DNA from: an uncultured Burkholderiaceae bacterium
GTDB taxonomy: Bacteria > Pseudomonadota > Gammaproteobacteria > Burkholderiales > Burkholderiaceae_F
Length of the DNA: 12,912 nucleotides
Assembly: GCA_937936215.1 (NCBI GenBank)
Contig: CALGWX010000271.1
Location: 1 to 12,912 of the forward strand
Direction: 5' to 3'
The position numbers and the translations under genes are program-made. Of this stretch, positions 1 through 9,933 are shown piece by piece (positions within the stretch are counted from its first letter, which is position 1; the number at the start of each line of letters is the position of its first letter). Under the pieces are notes generated by a model. It was not told the origin of the DNA and did no database searches. It saw only the letters and a list, made by a program, of their open reading frames with translations.

Positions 1-20
1 TGGCGCGAGAGGGGCGCAGT

Positions 21-40
21 CAAAGGCCGGTGGGCCTTTG
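21..40. repeat. Short hairpin downstream of hpnC
   Basis: CAAAGGCC at 21-28 and GGCCTTTG at 33-40 form a perfect 8-bp stem with a 4-base loop (GGTG). It lies about 150 bases past the hpnC stop codon on the minus strand. Neither side is followed by a T-tract, so it is not a typical intrinsic terminator; it might be a weak terminator or a transcript-end structure. Nothing else is recognised in 1-189: no reading frame there resembles a known protein, and the usual hpnC partner (hpnD) does not start here. Confidence 0.35.
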
Positions 41-189
41 CGAGCACTTGAGCGCAAGATGGCCGGCCCGGCGCCGTGCAAGCCCGCGTAGCCCGGCGAG
101 CCAAGGTGGCCGCACGGTTCATTTGCCGCACGCGCGTGGCCAGACCGACGAAAACGTGCAGTCGGGGGCGACCTCGTGAATTATCCGGG

Positions 190-1002
<813 letters not shown>

Positions 1003-1026
1003 GCGCGCAAGCTACCACGCGAGGGC

Positions 1027-1051
1027 TTGGGAAGAGGGCATCGTCTAGAAT
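1027..1051 (+). promoter_or_regulatory. Candidate promoter of tRNA-Leu (and possibly tig)
   Basis: TAGAAT at 1046-1051 matches five of six bases of the sigma-70 -10 consensus and lies about 35 bases before the mature tRNA-Leu 5' end. The best -35-like sequence, TTGGGA at 1027-1032, is only 13 bases upstream, shorter than the usual 16-18, so the -35 assignment is doubtful. A GC-rich inverted repeat (GGCGCC at 1064-1069 and 1072-1077) lies in the leader between the presumed start of transcription and the tRNA. Confidence 0.35.
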
Positions 1052-1086
1052 CGCGGGTCGCGCGGCGCCGAGGCGCCGTCGGCGTC

Positions 1087-1173
1087 GCGAAGGTGGCGAA
1101 ATTGGTAGACGCACCAGGTTTAGGTCCTGACGCCTTCACCGGCGTGGGGGTTCGAGTCCCCCCCTTCGCACCA
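1087..1173 (+). tRNA. tRNA-Leu (anticodon UAG)
   Basis: An 87-base class II tRNA with encoded CCA. Acceptor GCGAAGG (1087-1093) pairs fully with CCTTCGC (1163-1169), followed by discriminator A and CCA (1171-1173). The D-arm segment GGCGAAATTGGTAGACGC is the typical leucine form. The anticodon loop TTTAGGT gives UAG, reading CUA and other CUN codons. The long variable arm has a CGCC/GGCG stem, and the T stem is GGGGG/CCCCC around TTCGAGT. The anticodon stem CCAGG/CCTGA has a C-A mismatch at its outermost pair (27-43), where a C-G pair is usual. The gene lies 53 bases before tig on the same strand. Confidence 0.97.
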
Positions 1174-1187
1174 CCGCTCCGATAACC

Positions 1188-1199
1188 CCTGCCGGCAGG
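1188..1199. repeat. Perfect 12-bp palindrome between tRNA-Leu and tig
   Basis: CCTGCCGGCAGG is a perfect two-fold palindrome with no spacer, sitting in the 53-base gap between the tRNA 3' end and the trigger factor start, 12 bases before the ribosome binding site. It could be an operator-like protein site or a processing structure. In a GC-rich genome a chance palindrome of this length is also possible. Confidence 0.3.
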
Positions 1200-1226
1200 T
1201 GCCCGGCCCCCGGAAGAAGTCCGAAC

Positions 1227-2534
1227 ATGCTGCAAGAAGTGGAAAACCTCGGCGCGCTGCAGCGCCGCCTCGAGATCTCGGTATCGGCGGAAGCCCTGGC
1301 CAAGGAGGTCTCGGCGCGGCTGGCACGGCTCGCCCGCTCGGTCAAGATGCCCGGCTTTCGGCCCGGCAAGGTGCCGATGAAGATGATCGCCTCCAGCTAC
1401 GGGCCGCAAGTGCAGGCCGAGGTGCTGAACGACAAGATCGGCGAAGCCTTCAACGCCGCCGTCAGCGCCCGCCAGCTTCGGGTCGCCGGGCGGCCGACCG
1501 TGGCGCCCAAGGCCGGCGGCGATGGCGCCGAGCTGACGTTTTCCGCCACCTTCGAGGTCTATCCGGAAATCGAGATCGGCGACCTGTCCGGCGTGACGGT
1601 CGAGAAGCTCGTCTGCCCGGTCGGTGAGGCGGAGGTTGACAAGACCATCGAGATCATGCGCCGGCAGCGTGCCCGCTACACCGAGGTCGACCGGCCGGCC
1701 GGCGAGGGCGATCGGGTGACGGTCGACTACAAAGGCTCGCTAGACGGCGTGGCCTTCGAGGGCGGCTCGGCGTCCGCCTGTCCCTTCACGGTCGGCGGCG
1801 GGCGCATGCTGCCGGAGTTCGATGCCGCGGTGCGCGGCATGGCGCGCGGCGAGACCAAGACCTTTCCGCTGACCTTCCCGGCCGATTACCGCGCCGCCGA
1901 GCTGGCGGGCAAGACGGCGTCGTTCGAAGTGACCATGAAGAAGGTCGAGCAGGTCGACCTGCCGCCGCTGGACGCCGCCTTCGCGCGCCAGCTCGGCGTG
2001 CGCGACGGCGACCTGGCGAAGATGCGCGAGGAGGTGCGGGCCAACCTGCTGCGCGAAGTGCAGAGCCGGCTGCGGGCGCAGGTGAAGGACAGCGTGATGG
2101 CGGCGCTGGTGGGCGTGGCCAACTTCGAGCTGCCGCAGTCGCTGGTCGAGGCGGACAGCCAGCGGCTGCTGGAGCTGGCGCGCTCCGACATGGCCGCCCG
2201 CGGCGTTGACCCGGCGCAGCTGCAGCTCTCGGCCGAGACGTTCCGGACGCAGGCGGAGCGGCGGGTCCGGCTCGGGCTGCTGGTCGGCGAGATCGTGCGC
2301 ACACAGAACCTGCAGCCGCGGCAGGACCAGATCCGCAAGCGGCTGGAGGAGATCGCCAGCAGCTATGAGAAACCGGCCGAAGTGATCCACTGGTACCTCG
2401 GCAACCGGCAGCGGCTTTCCGAGGTCGAAACGATGGTGATGGAAGACAACGTGGTCGACTGGGTGCTGCAGCGGGCGAAGGTGACCGAGAAGCCGGTCGC
2501 CTTCGACGAGCTGATGGGCAGCAACGTCGCCTAG
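1227..2534 (+). CDS. tig: Trigger factor, ribosome-associated chaperone
   Basis: Trigger factor binds ribosomal protein uL23 at the exit tunnel, shields nascent chains and has peptidyl-prolyl isomerase activity. The 435-residue length is close to the E. coli protein (432). The ribosome-docking signature GFRPGKVP lies at residues 43-50, the same position as in E. coli. An FKBP-type isomerase domain spans roughly 160-250 (DRVTVDYKGSLDG near its start, later TFPADYRAAELAGK), and the helical C-terminal substrate-binding arms fill the rest, ending in the family-typical KVTEKPVAFDELMG. The ATG at 1227 is preceded by the purine-rich GGAAGAAG (1212-1219). No clear promoter lies between tRNA-Leu and the gene, so readthrough from the tRNA promoter is plausible. 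The stop codon overlaps the ribosome binding site of clpP, indicating co-transcription with clpPX. Confidence 0.98.
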   Translation: MLQEVENLGALQRRLEISVSAEALAKEVSARLARLARSVKMPGFRPGKVPMKMIASSYGPQVQAEVLNDKIGEAFNAAVSARQLRVAGRPTVAPKAGGDGAELTFSATFEVYPEIEIGDLSGVTVEKLVCPVGEAEVDKTIEIMRRQRARYTEVDRPAGEGDRVTVDYKGSLDGVAFEGGSASACPFTVGGGRMLPEFDAAVRGMARGETKTFPLTFPADYRAAELAGKTASFEVTMKKVEQVDLPPLDAAFARQLGVRDGDLAKMREEVRANLLREVQSRLRAQVKDSVMAALVGVANFELPQSLVEADSQRLLELARSDMAARGVDPAQLQLSAETFRTQAERRVRLGLLVGEIVRTQNLQPRQDQIRKRLEEIASSYEKPAEVIHWYLGNRQRLSEVETMVMEDNVVDWVLQRAKVTEKPVAFDELMGSNVA

Positions 2535-2544
2535 GGAAGGGGCT

Positions 2545-3186
2545 ATGAGCAACATTTTCGAACGGGACCGCTCCATCGTCGAGCCGCAGGGGCTCGGGAT
2601 GGTGCCGATGGTCATCGAGCAGAGCGGCCGCGGCGAGCGCGCCTACGACATCTACTCGCGCCTGCTGCGCGACCGCGTCGTGTTCCTGGTCGGGCCGGTC
2701 AACGACCAGACCGCCAACCTGGTGGTGGCGCAGCTGCTGTTCCTCGAGTCGGAAAACCCGGACAAGGACATCGCGCTGTACATCAACTCGCCCGGCGGCT
2801 CGGTCTACTCCGGCATGGCCATCTACGACACCATGCAGTTCATCAAGCCGGACGTGTCGACGATCTGCGTCGGCATGGCCGCCAGTATGGGCGCCTTCCT
2901 GCTCGCCGCCGGTGCCCGCGGCAAGCGCTACGCGCTGCCGAACTCGCGCATCATGATCCACCAGCCGTCGAGCGGCGCGCAGGGCCAGGCCTCGGACATC
3001 GAGATCGCGGCGCGCGAGATCCTCGACGTGCGCACGCGGCTGAACCGCATACTCGCCGAGCACACCGGGCAGCCGGTGGAGCGCATCGAGAAGGACACCG
3101 ACCGCGACAACTTCATGTCCGCGGAGGATGCAGTAAGCTACGGAATCGTCGACAGGATTTTTGTCAGGCGCGGCGAAGGCGGCTGA
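2545..3186 (+). CDS. clpP: ATP-dependent Clp protease proteolytic subunit ClpP
   Basis: ClpP is the serine peptidase that forms a barrel of two heptamer rings and degrades proteins fed in by ClpX or ClpA. The 213-residue protein carries the full triad: Ser114 in GMAASMGAFLLAAG, His139 in RIMIHQP and Asp188 in DTDRDNF, aligning with E. coli Ser111, His136 and Asp185. The oxyanion-loop motif INSPGGSVYSG (80-90) is intact. The first 17 or so residues before MVPMVIEQ are a probable autoprocessed propeptide as in E. coli; the exact cleavage point is not clear. The start at 2545 lies 10 bases after the tig stop, with the strong Shine-Dalgarno AGGGAAGGGG overlapping that stop. clpX follows after 19 bases, so the pair is surely translated from one transcript. 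Confidence 0.98.
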   Translation: MSNIFERDRSIVEPQGLGMVPMVIEQSGRGERAYDIYSRLLRDRVVFLVGPVNDQTANLVVAQLLFLESENPDKDIALYINSPGGSVYSGMAIYDTMQFIKPDVSTICVGMAASMGAFLLAAGARGKRYALPNSRIMIHQPSSGAQGQASDIEIAAREILDVRTRLNRILAEHTGQPVERIEKDTDRDNFMSAEDAVSYGIVDRIFVRRGEGG

Positions 3187-3205
3187 GGCGCGGGAAGCGG
3201 TCGGG

Positions 3206-4471
<1,266 letters not shown>

Positions 4472-4477
4472 CGCCGC

Positions 4478-4494
4478 GGCCGGCGCGGCCGGCC
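4478..4494 (+). repeat. GC hairpin just after clpX
   Basis: GGCCGGC at 4478-4484 pairs with GCCGGCC at 4488-4494 around a 3-base loop, starting 7 bases after the clpX stop codon. No T-tract follows, so it is not a standard intrinsic terminator. It may lower readthrough from the tig-clpPX transcript into lon or protect the clpX mRNA 3' end. Confidence 0.35.
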
Positions 4495-4539
4495 TGCGTG
4501 CTAGATTCGTTTCATCTCCCGGGCAGACCGTCCGGCGCC

Positions 4540-4568
4540 CTTGTCTTTCGGCGCCGGCGCCCGCATCT
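4540..4568 (+). promoter_or_regulatory. Candidate sigma-32 (heat-shock) promoter of lon
   Basis: CTTGTCT at 4540-4546 keeps the CTTG core of the sigma-32 -35 element (CTTGAAA). After a 14-base spacer, CCGCATCT at 4561-4568 differs from the -10 consensus CCCCATNT at only one defined base. Transcription would start around 4575, giving a leader of about 25 bases before the lon ATG. lon is a known heat-shock gene in E. coli, which supports the reading. The weak -35 keeps this tentative. Confidence 0.4.
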
Positions 4569-4597
4569 GCGGAGTTGATCTCCGCAAAGGACCGCTT

Positions 4598-7012
<2,415 letters not shown>

Positions 7013-7017
7013 ACGCA

Positions 7018-7073
7018 TCGCGCCTTGTCATCGAGACGATTGTTGTCTCGGCGACAAGGCGCGAGCGTTTTTT
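7018..7073 (+). terminator. Strong intrinsic terminator after lon
   Basis: Bases 7018-7037 pair with 7045-7064 to form a 20-position stem with one mismatch (A7030/C7052) and one G-T wobble (7031/7051), closed by a 7-base loop (7038-7044). GCG and then six T residues (7068-7073) follow. This is a textbook rho-independent terminator with an unusually long stem. It starts 6 bases after the lon stop codon and ends just before the hupB promoter, insulating the two transcripts. Confidence 0.93.
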
Positions 7074-7076
7074 GGC

Positions 7077-7105
7077 TTGACACTGCCGGGTGCGCGCGGT
7101 GGAAT
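7077..7105 (+). promoter_or_regulatory. Sigma-70 promoter of hupB
   Basis: A perfect -35 TTGACA (7077-7082) is followed after exactly 17 bases by TGGAAT (7100-7105), four of six matches to the -10 consensus. It begins 4 bases after the lon terminator T-tract. Transcription would start near 7112, leaving a leader of about 110 bases before the hupB start. This suits a highly expressed nucleoid protein gene. Confidence 0.7.
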
Positions 7106-7170
7106 TTCCCTGCATTGAACACGCGCCGCGGGCGATCGGTCGGCGCATTAACACGGTGGACAATAGGCGA

Positions 7171-7185
7171 AGCGATGACATCGCT
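7171..7185. repeat. 15-bp palindrome in the hupB leader
   Basis: AGCGATG and CATCGCT flank a single central A, a perfect inverted repeat about 38 bases before the hupB start codon. With a 1-base centre it looks more like a DNA operator than an RNA hairpin, although an RNA stem with a larger loop could form. It lies downstream of the promoter, where a bound repressor could block elongation. Function unknown. Confidence 0.35.
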
Positions 7186-7223
7186 GCGCCATGCCGGGAC
7201 TAACGGAGAAAAAGGGGGGTCAG

Positions 7224-7496
7224 GTGAACAAGATGGAGTTGATCGAGCACGTTGCCAAACAAGCCGACATTTCCAAGGCTGCGGCAGGGCGCGCGCTTGA
7301 AGCGATGGTCGGCGGCATCCGTTCCGCGCTTAAGAAAGGCAATTCGGTAACGCTGGTCGGCTTTGGCACGTTCTCGGTCAGCAAACGCGCCGCGCGCACG
7401 GGGCGCAACCCGCGCACCGGCGCGTCGATCAAGATCAAGGCGGCCAAGGTCGCCAAGTTCCGTGCCGGCAAGGCGCTGAAGGATGCGATAAACTAA
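7224..7496 (+). CDS. hupB: DNA-binding protein HU (beta type)
   Basis: HU is a small dimeric nucleoid protein that bends DNA without strong sequence preference. Using the GTG at 7224 gives MNKMELIEHVAKQ and a 90-residue protein, exactly the HU length. The conserved core VTLVGFGTFSV lies at 42-52, followed by the flexible DNA-inserting arm with the HU signature RTGRNPRTG (58-66, intercalating Pro63) and the family-typical C-terminal FRAGKALKDA. The strong Shine-Dalgarno AAGGGGGG ends about 4 bases before GTG. An in-frame ATG at 7191 would add 11 residues (MPGLTEKKGGQ) found in no HU I know of, and the internal ATG at 7233 would remove the conserved MNK. The gene lies between lon and ppiD, the same order as in E. 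coli. No terminator follows before tRNA-Val. Confidence 0.97.
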   Translation: MNKMELIEHVAKQADISKAAAGRALEAMVGGIRSALKKGNSVTLVGFGTFSVSKRAARTGRNPRTGASIKIKAAKVAKFRAGKALKDAIN

Positions 7497-7565
7497 CGTC
7501 ATTCGGAGGCTTGCTCGGATCAGTCACTGCTTCAGTCGAGCCGCCGCGGCACCTCCGCACGCGCA

Positions 7566-7641
7566 GGGTGCTTAGCTCAGTGGGTAGAGCGGCGCCCTTA
7601 CAAGGCGTAGGTCGGGAGTTCGAGCCTCTCAGCACCCACCA
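7566..7641 (+). tRNA. tRNA-Val (anticodon UAC)
   Basis: A 76-base tRNA with encoded CCA. Acceptor GGGTGCT (7566-7572) pairs fully with AGCACCC (7631-7637), followed by discriminator A. D stem is GCTC/GAGC. The anticodon stem GCGCC/GGCGT closes a CTTACAA loop giving UAC. The T stem GGGAG/CTCTC surrounds TTCGAGC. No separate promoter is obvious in the 69 bases after hupB, so it may be co-transcribed with hupB. Confidence 0.98.
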
Positions 7642-7663
7642 GTGCCGCGCACAAGATGTTTGG

Positions 7664-7688
7664 CGTCGCCGTTTCCGCAGCGGCGACG
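7664..7688 (+). repeat. Hairpin between tRNA-Val and tRNA-Asp
   Basis: CGTCGCCG (7664-7671) pairs with CGGCGACG (7681-7688) around a 9-base loop. With no T-tract it is unlikely to terminate. A structured spacer between two tRNAs is a plausible site for RNase processing of a tRNA-Val/tRNA-Asp precursor. Confidence 0.3.
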
Positions 7689-7702
7689 AGTAGTTCAAGC
7701 GG

Positions 7703-7779
7703 GGAGTGGTAGTTCAGTCGGTTAGAATACCGGCCTGTCACGCCGGGGGTCGCGGGTTCGAGTCCCGTCCACTCCGCCA
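7703..7779 (+). tRNA. tRNA-Asp (anticodon GUC)
   Basis: A 77-base tRNA with encoded CCA. Acceptor GGAGTGG (7703-7709) pairs with CCACTCC (7769-7775), followed by discriminator G, as expected for aspartate. The anticodon loop CTGTCAC gives GUC, closed by the CGGC/GCCG stem region. The T arm is GCGGG/CCCGT around TTCGAGT, with one G-T wobble. It lies 61 bases after tRNA-Val and 8 bases before an intrinsic terminator. Confidence 0.98.
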
Positions 7780-7787
7780 GCATCTCC

Positions 7788-7819
7788 AAAGGCGAACGCA
7801 AGTTCGCCTTTTTCTTTTT
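7788..7819 (+). terminator. Intrinsic terminator after tRNA-Asp
   Basis: AAAGGCGAAC (7788-7797) pairs perfectly with GTTCGCCTTT (7802-7811) around a GCAA tetraloop of the stable GNRA type. The stem runs into a T-rich tract, TTTTTCTTTTT (7809-7819). It closes the tRNA transcript, possibly beginning at the hupB promoter, and sits 40 bases before ppiD. Confidence 0.92.
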
Positions 7820-7859
7820 CTCGCGGCCCTGCGCCGCGGCACCGACCACGGAAGCACCG

Positions 7860-9776
7860 ATGTTCGATTCGATCCGATCGCACCGCCGCTGGCTGATGTT
7901 TTTCCTCGTGCTGCTGGTGTTTCCATCGTTCGTCGCCACCGGTATCTATGGCTACAACCGCTTCATGTCCGGCGAAGAAGCGGTGGCAAGGATCGGCGGT
8001 GAAACGATTTCGCCGCGGCAGTTCGAGGCCGCGCACCGCGAGCGGCTGCAGCAGATCCGGCAGGCGCTCGGCGACAACTTCGATCCGGCTGCCTTCGATA
8101 CGCCGGCGGCGCGTGAGGCGAGCCTGAATGCCCTGCTGGGCGAGCGTGCCCTGCGCGCCGAGGCCGCCTCTTCGTATCTCGGGGTCAGCGAGAACCGGCT
8201 GCGGCAGGTGATCGCCTCCGTTCCCGCCTTTCAGCAGGACGGCAAGTTCTCCTACGAGCGCTATCGCACGCTGCTGGCGGCGCAGGGCATGAGCGAGGCG
8301 ATGTTCGAGCAGCGCGTGCGAGAGGACCTGGCGCGGCAGGTGCTGCTCGACGGCGTCGCCCGCTCAGCCTTGGTGCCGGCCGCCGTTGCCGAACGGCTCG
8401 CGTCCCTGCTGCAAGAAACCCGCAGCGTGCGCGAAAAGGTCTTCCGCCCCGAGGATTTCGTTGCCCAGGTGAAGATCGATGAGGCGGCGATCCGTGGCCA
8501 CTACGAGGCCAATCGCGCCCAGTTCGAGACCAAGGAAAGCATCGACGCCGAGCTGCTGGCGCTCACGCTCGACGACATTGCGCGCCAGGTCAGCGCGCCG
8601 GAGGCGGAACTGCGCAGCTACTACGAGCAGAACAAGGCCAGTTTCGCCGAGCCCGAGCAGCGCCGTGCCAGCCACATCCTGCTGACCGTGGGGGAGGGCG
8701 GATCGGCCCGGGACAAGGAGGGCGCGCGGAAGCTGGCGCAAGAACTGCTCGCGCGGGTGCGCGCCCGCCCGGAGGAGTTCGCCAAGCTCGCGCAGGAGCA
8801 CTCAAAGGATCCGGGCTCGGCCAGCCAAGGCGGCGACCTCGGCTTCTTCGGCCGCGGCATGATGGTCAAGCCCTTCGAACAGGCGGCGTTCGCGCTGAAG
8901 CCCGGCGAGATCAGCGACATCGTCGAGTCCGAATTTGGGCTGCACATCATCCGCGTGACCGAGGTCAAGGGCGGTACGGTGCCGCCGTTCGAGCAGGTGA
9001 AGGCGCAGATCGAGTCGACCTACCGTCGCCAGCAGGCGCAGAAGAAGTTCGCCGAGGCGGCGGAGCAGTTCAGCAACCTCGTCTACGAGCAGGCCGACAG
9101 CCTGCAGCCGGCGGCCGACAAACTCGGCCTCTCGATCGTGGCGGTCCCGAACGTGACGCGCGAAGGCCCGCCGCCCGGCGCGCCGGGCGCGGCGCAGATG
9201 ACGCCCGCGGTGGTGCAGGCGCTGTTTTCCGACGACGCGCTGAACAAGCGGCGGAACATCGCTGCCGTCGAGGTGGGTGGCAATGCGCTGGTCTCGGCGC
9301 GGGTGAAGGAGCACCGCCCGGCGCGCCTGCGACCGCTCGAGGAAGTGGCCGAGCAGATCCGCGCCCAACTGGTGCGCGAGCGCGCCGCAGCGCTGGCGCG
9401 CGAGGCGGCAACGAGCGCGGCCGAGTCGCTGCGCAAGGCGCCGAGCGAGGCTGGCTTCTCCCCGCCGCGATCCGTCACCCGCGGCCAGGCGCCGGGCCTG
9501 TCCGCCGAGGCGGTGCGCCGCGTGATGCAGGTGCCGGCCGACAAGCTGCCGGCCTTCGTCGTCGCCGAGGCCGGCGGCGGGGCGCAGGCGGTCTACTGGA
9601 TTCTCGATGCCAAGGTGCCGGAGAAGACCGACGGGCAAGCCATCGCCCAGCTGCGGCGCGGCATCGAGCAGCAGCAGGCCGCGGCGGACGACCTCGCGTA
9701 TGTCGCCGAACTGAAGCGCAAGCACAGGGCCGAAGTCGTCCGACCGCCGCGAAGCACCGCTGAGAGCAAGAAGTAG
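7860..9776 (+). CDS. ppiD: Membrane-anchored peptidyl-prolyl isomerase PpiD (SurA-like foldase)
   Basis: PpiD is an inner-membrane protein with a periplasmic chaperone body that contacts proteins leaving the Sec translocon. The 638-residue chain (E. coli 623) has one N-terminal transmembrane segment at about 11-30 (WLMFFLVLLVFPSFV) with positive residues before it, so it stays anchored with the body outside. A SurA_N-type chaperone region follows (about 35-190, starting AVARIGGETISPRQFE). A parvulin rotamase domain spans about 268-370, from RRASHILLTV through GGDLGFFGRGMMVKPFE to FGLHIIRVTEV. A helical SurA-like tail completes it. The ATG at 7860 has GGAAG (7850-7854) at good distance. In E. 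coli the parvulin domain of PpiD is reported inactive, so isomerase activity here is uncertain. It follows hupB as in E. coli, with the tRNAs and terminator between; I see no clear promoter in the 40-base gap. Confidence 0.95.
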   Translation: MFDSIRSHRRWLMFFLVLLVFPSFVATGIYGYNRFMSGEEAVARIGGETISPRQFEAAHRERLQQIRQALGDNFDPAAFDTPAAREASLNALLGERALRAEAASSYLGVSENRLRQVIASVPAFQQDGKFSYERYRTLLAAQGMSEAMFEQRVREDLARQVLLDGVARSALVPAAVAERLASLLQETRSVREKVFRPEDFVAQVKIDEAAIRGHYEANRAQFETKESIDAELLALTLDDIARQVSAPEAELRSYYEQNKASFAEPEQRRASHILLTVGEGGSARDKEGARKLAQELLARVRARPEEFAKLAQEHSKDPGSASQGGDLGFFGRGMMVKPFEQAAFALKPGEISDIVESEFGLHIIRVTEVKGGTVPPFEQVKAQIESTYRRQQAQKKFAEAAEQFSNLVYEQADSLQPAADKLGLSIVAVPNVTREGPPPGAPGAAQMTPAVVQALFSDDALNKRRNIAAVEVGGNALVSARVKEHRPARLRPLEEVAEQIRAQLVRERAAALAREAATSAAESLRKAPSEAGFSPPRSVTRGQAPGLSAEAVRRVMQVPADKLPAFVVAEAGGGAQAVYWILDAKVPEKTDGQAIAQLRRGIEQQQAAADDLAYVAELKRKHRAEVVRPPRSTAESKK

Positions 9777-9911
9777 CGCGGCGGCGCCGGCCGCCCGTGG
9801 CAGCACCGTGAGCGCGGCCGGCGCGAGCCTTCGCCGCTGCCGCGCGGCACCGCCAACGTGCGGGAAACTGGGGGTGTTCTGCGGCACCGCCGCGACGCTC
9901 GCTGTCGCTGG

Positions 9912-9933
9912 CCTGAAGCCGAACGCCTTCAGG
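9912..9933 (-). repeat. Hairpin overlapping the selU stop codon
   Basis: CCTGAAG (9912-9918) and CTTCAGG (9927-9933) form a 7-bp stem with an 8-base loop, covering the selU stop codon at 9931-9929. It lies in the 152-base gap between the convergent genes ppiD and selU. No T-tract follows on either strand, so it is at best a weak terminator. The rest of the gap shows nothing recognisable. Confidence 0.35.

Noticed and set aside
1..122. Minus-strand frame from ATG at 122 open to the left edge (MNRAATLARR), considered as the start of hpnD
   Set aside because: It lacks the hpnD N-terminal pattern and any ribosome binding site, and it reads through the hairpin at 21-40.
3161..3205. Earlier in-frame start for clpX inside clpP
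   Set aside because: It would add 15 residues before MADKKGSGEKLLYC with no family support; the 3206 start matches the usual ClpX length.
4541..4597. Earlier in-frame TTG start for lon
   Set aside because: It lacks a ribosome binding site and overlaps the presumed promoter; the ATG at 4598 has AAAGGA at the right distance and the expected N-terminus.
8802..9887. Antisense frame of 361 codons opposite ppiD
   Set aside because: Low-complexity Arg/Leu/His/Ala content opposite a well-supported gene.
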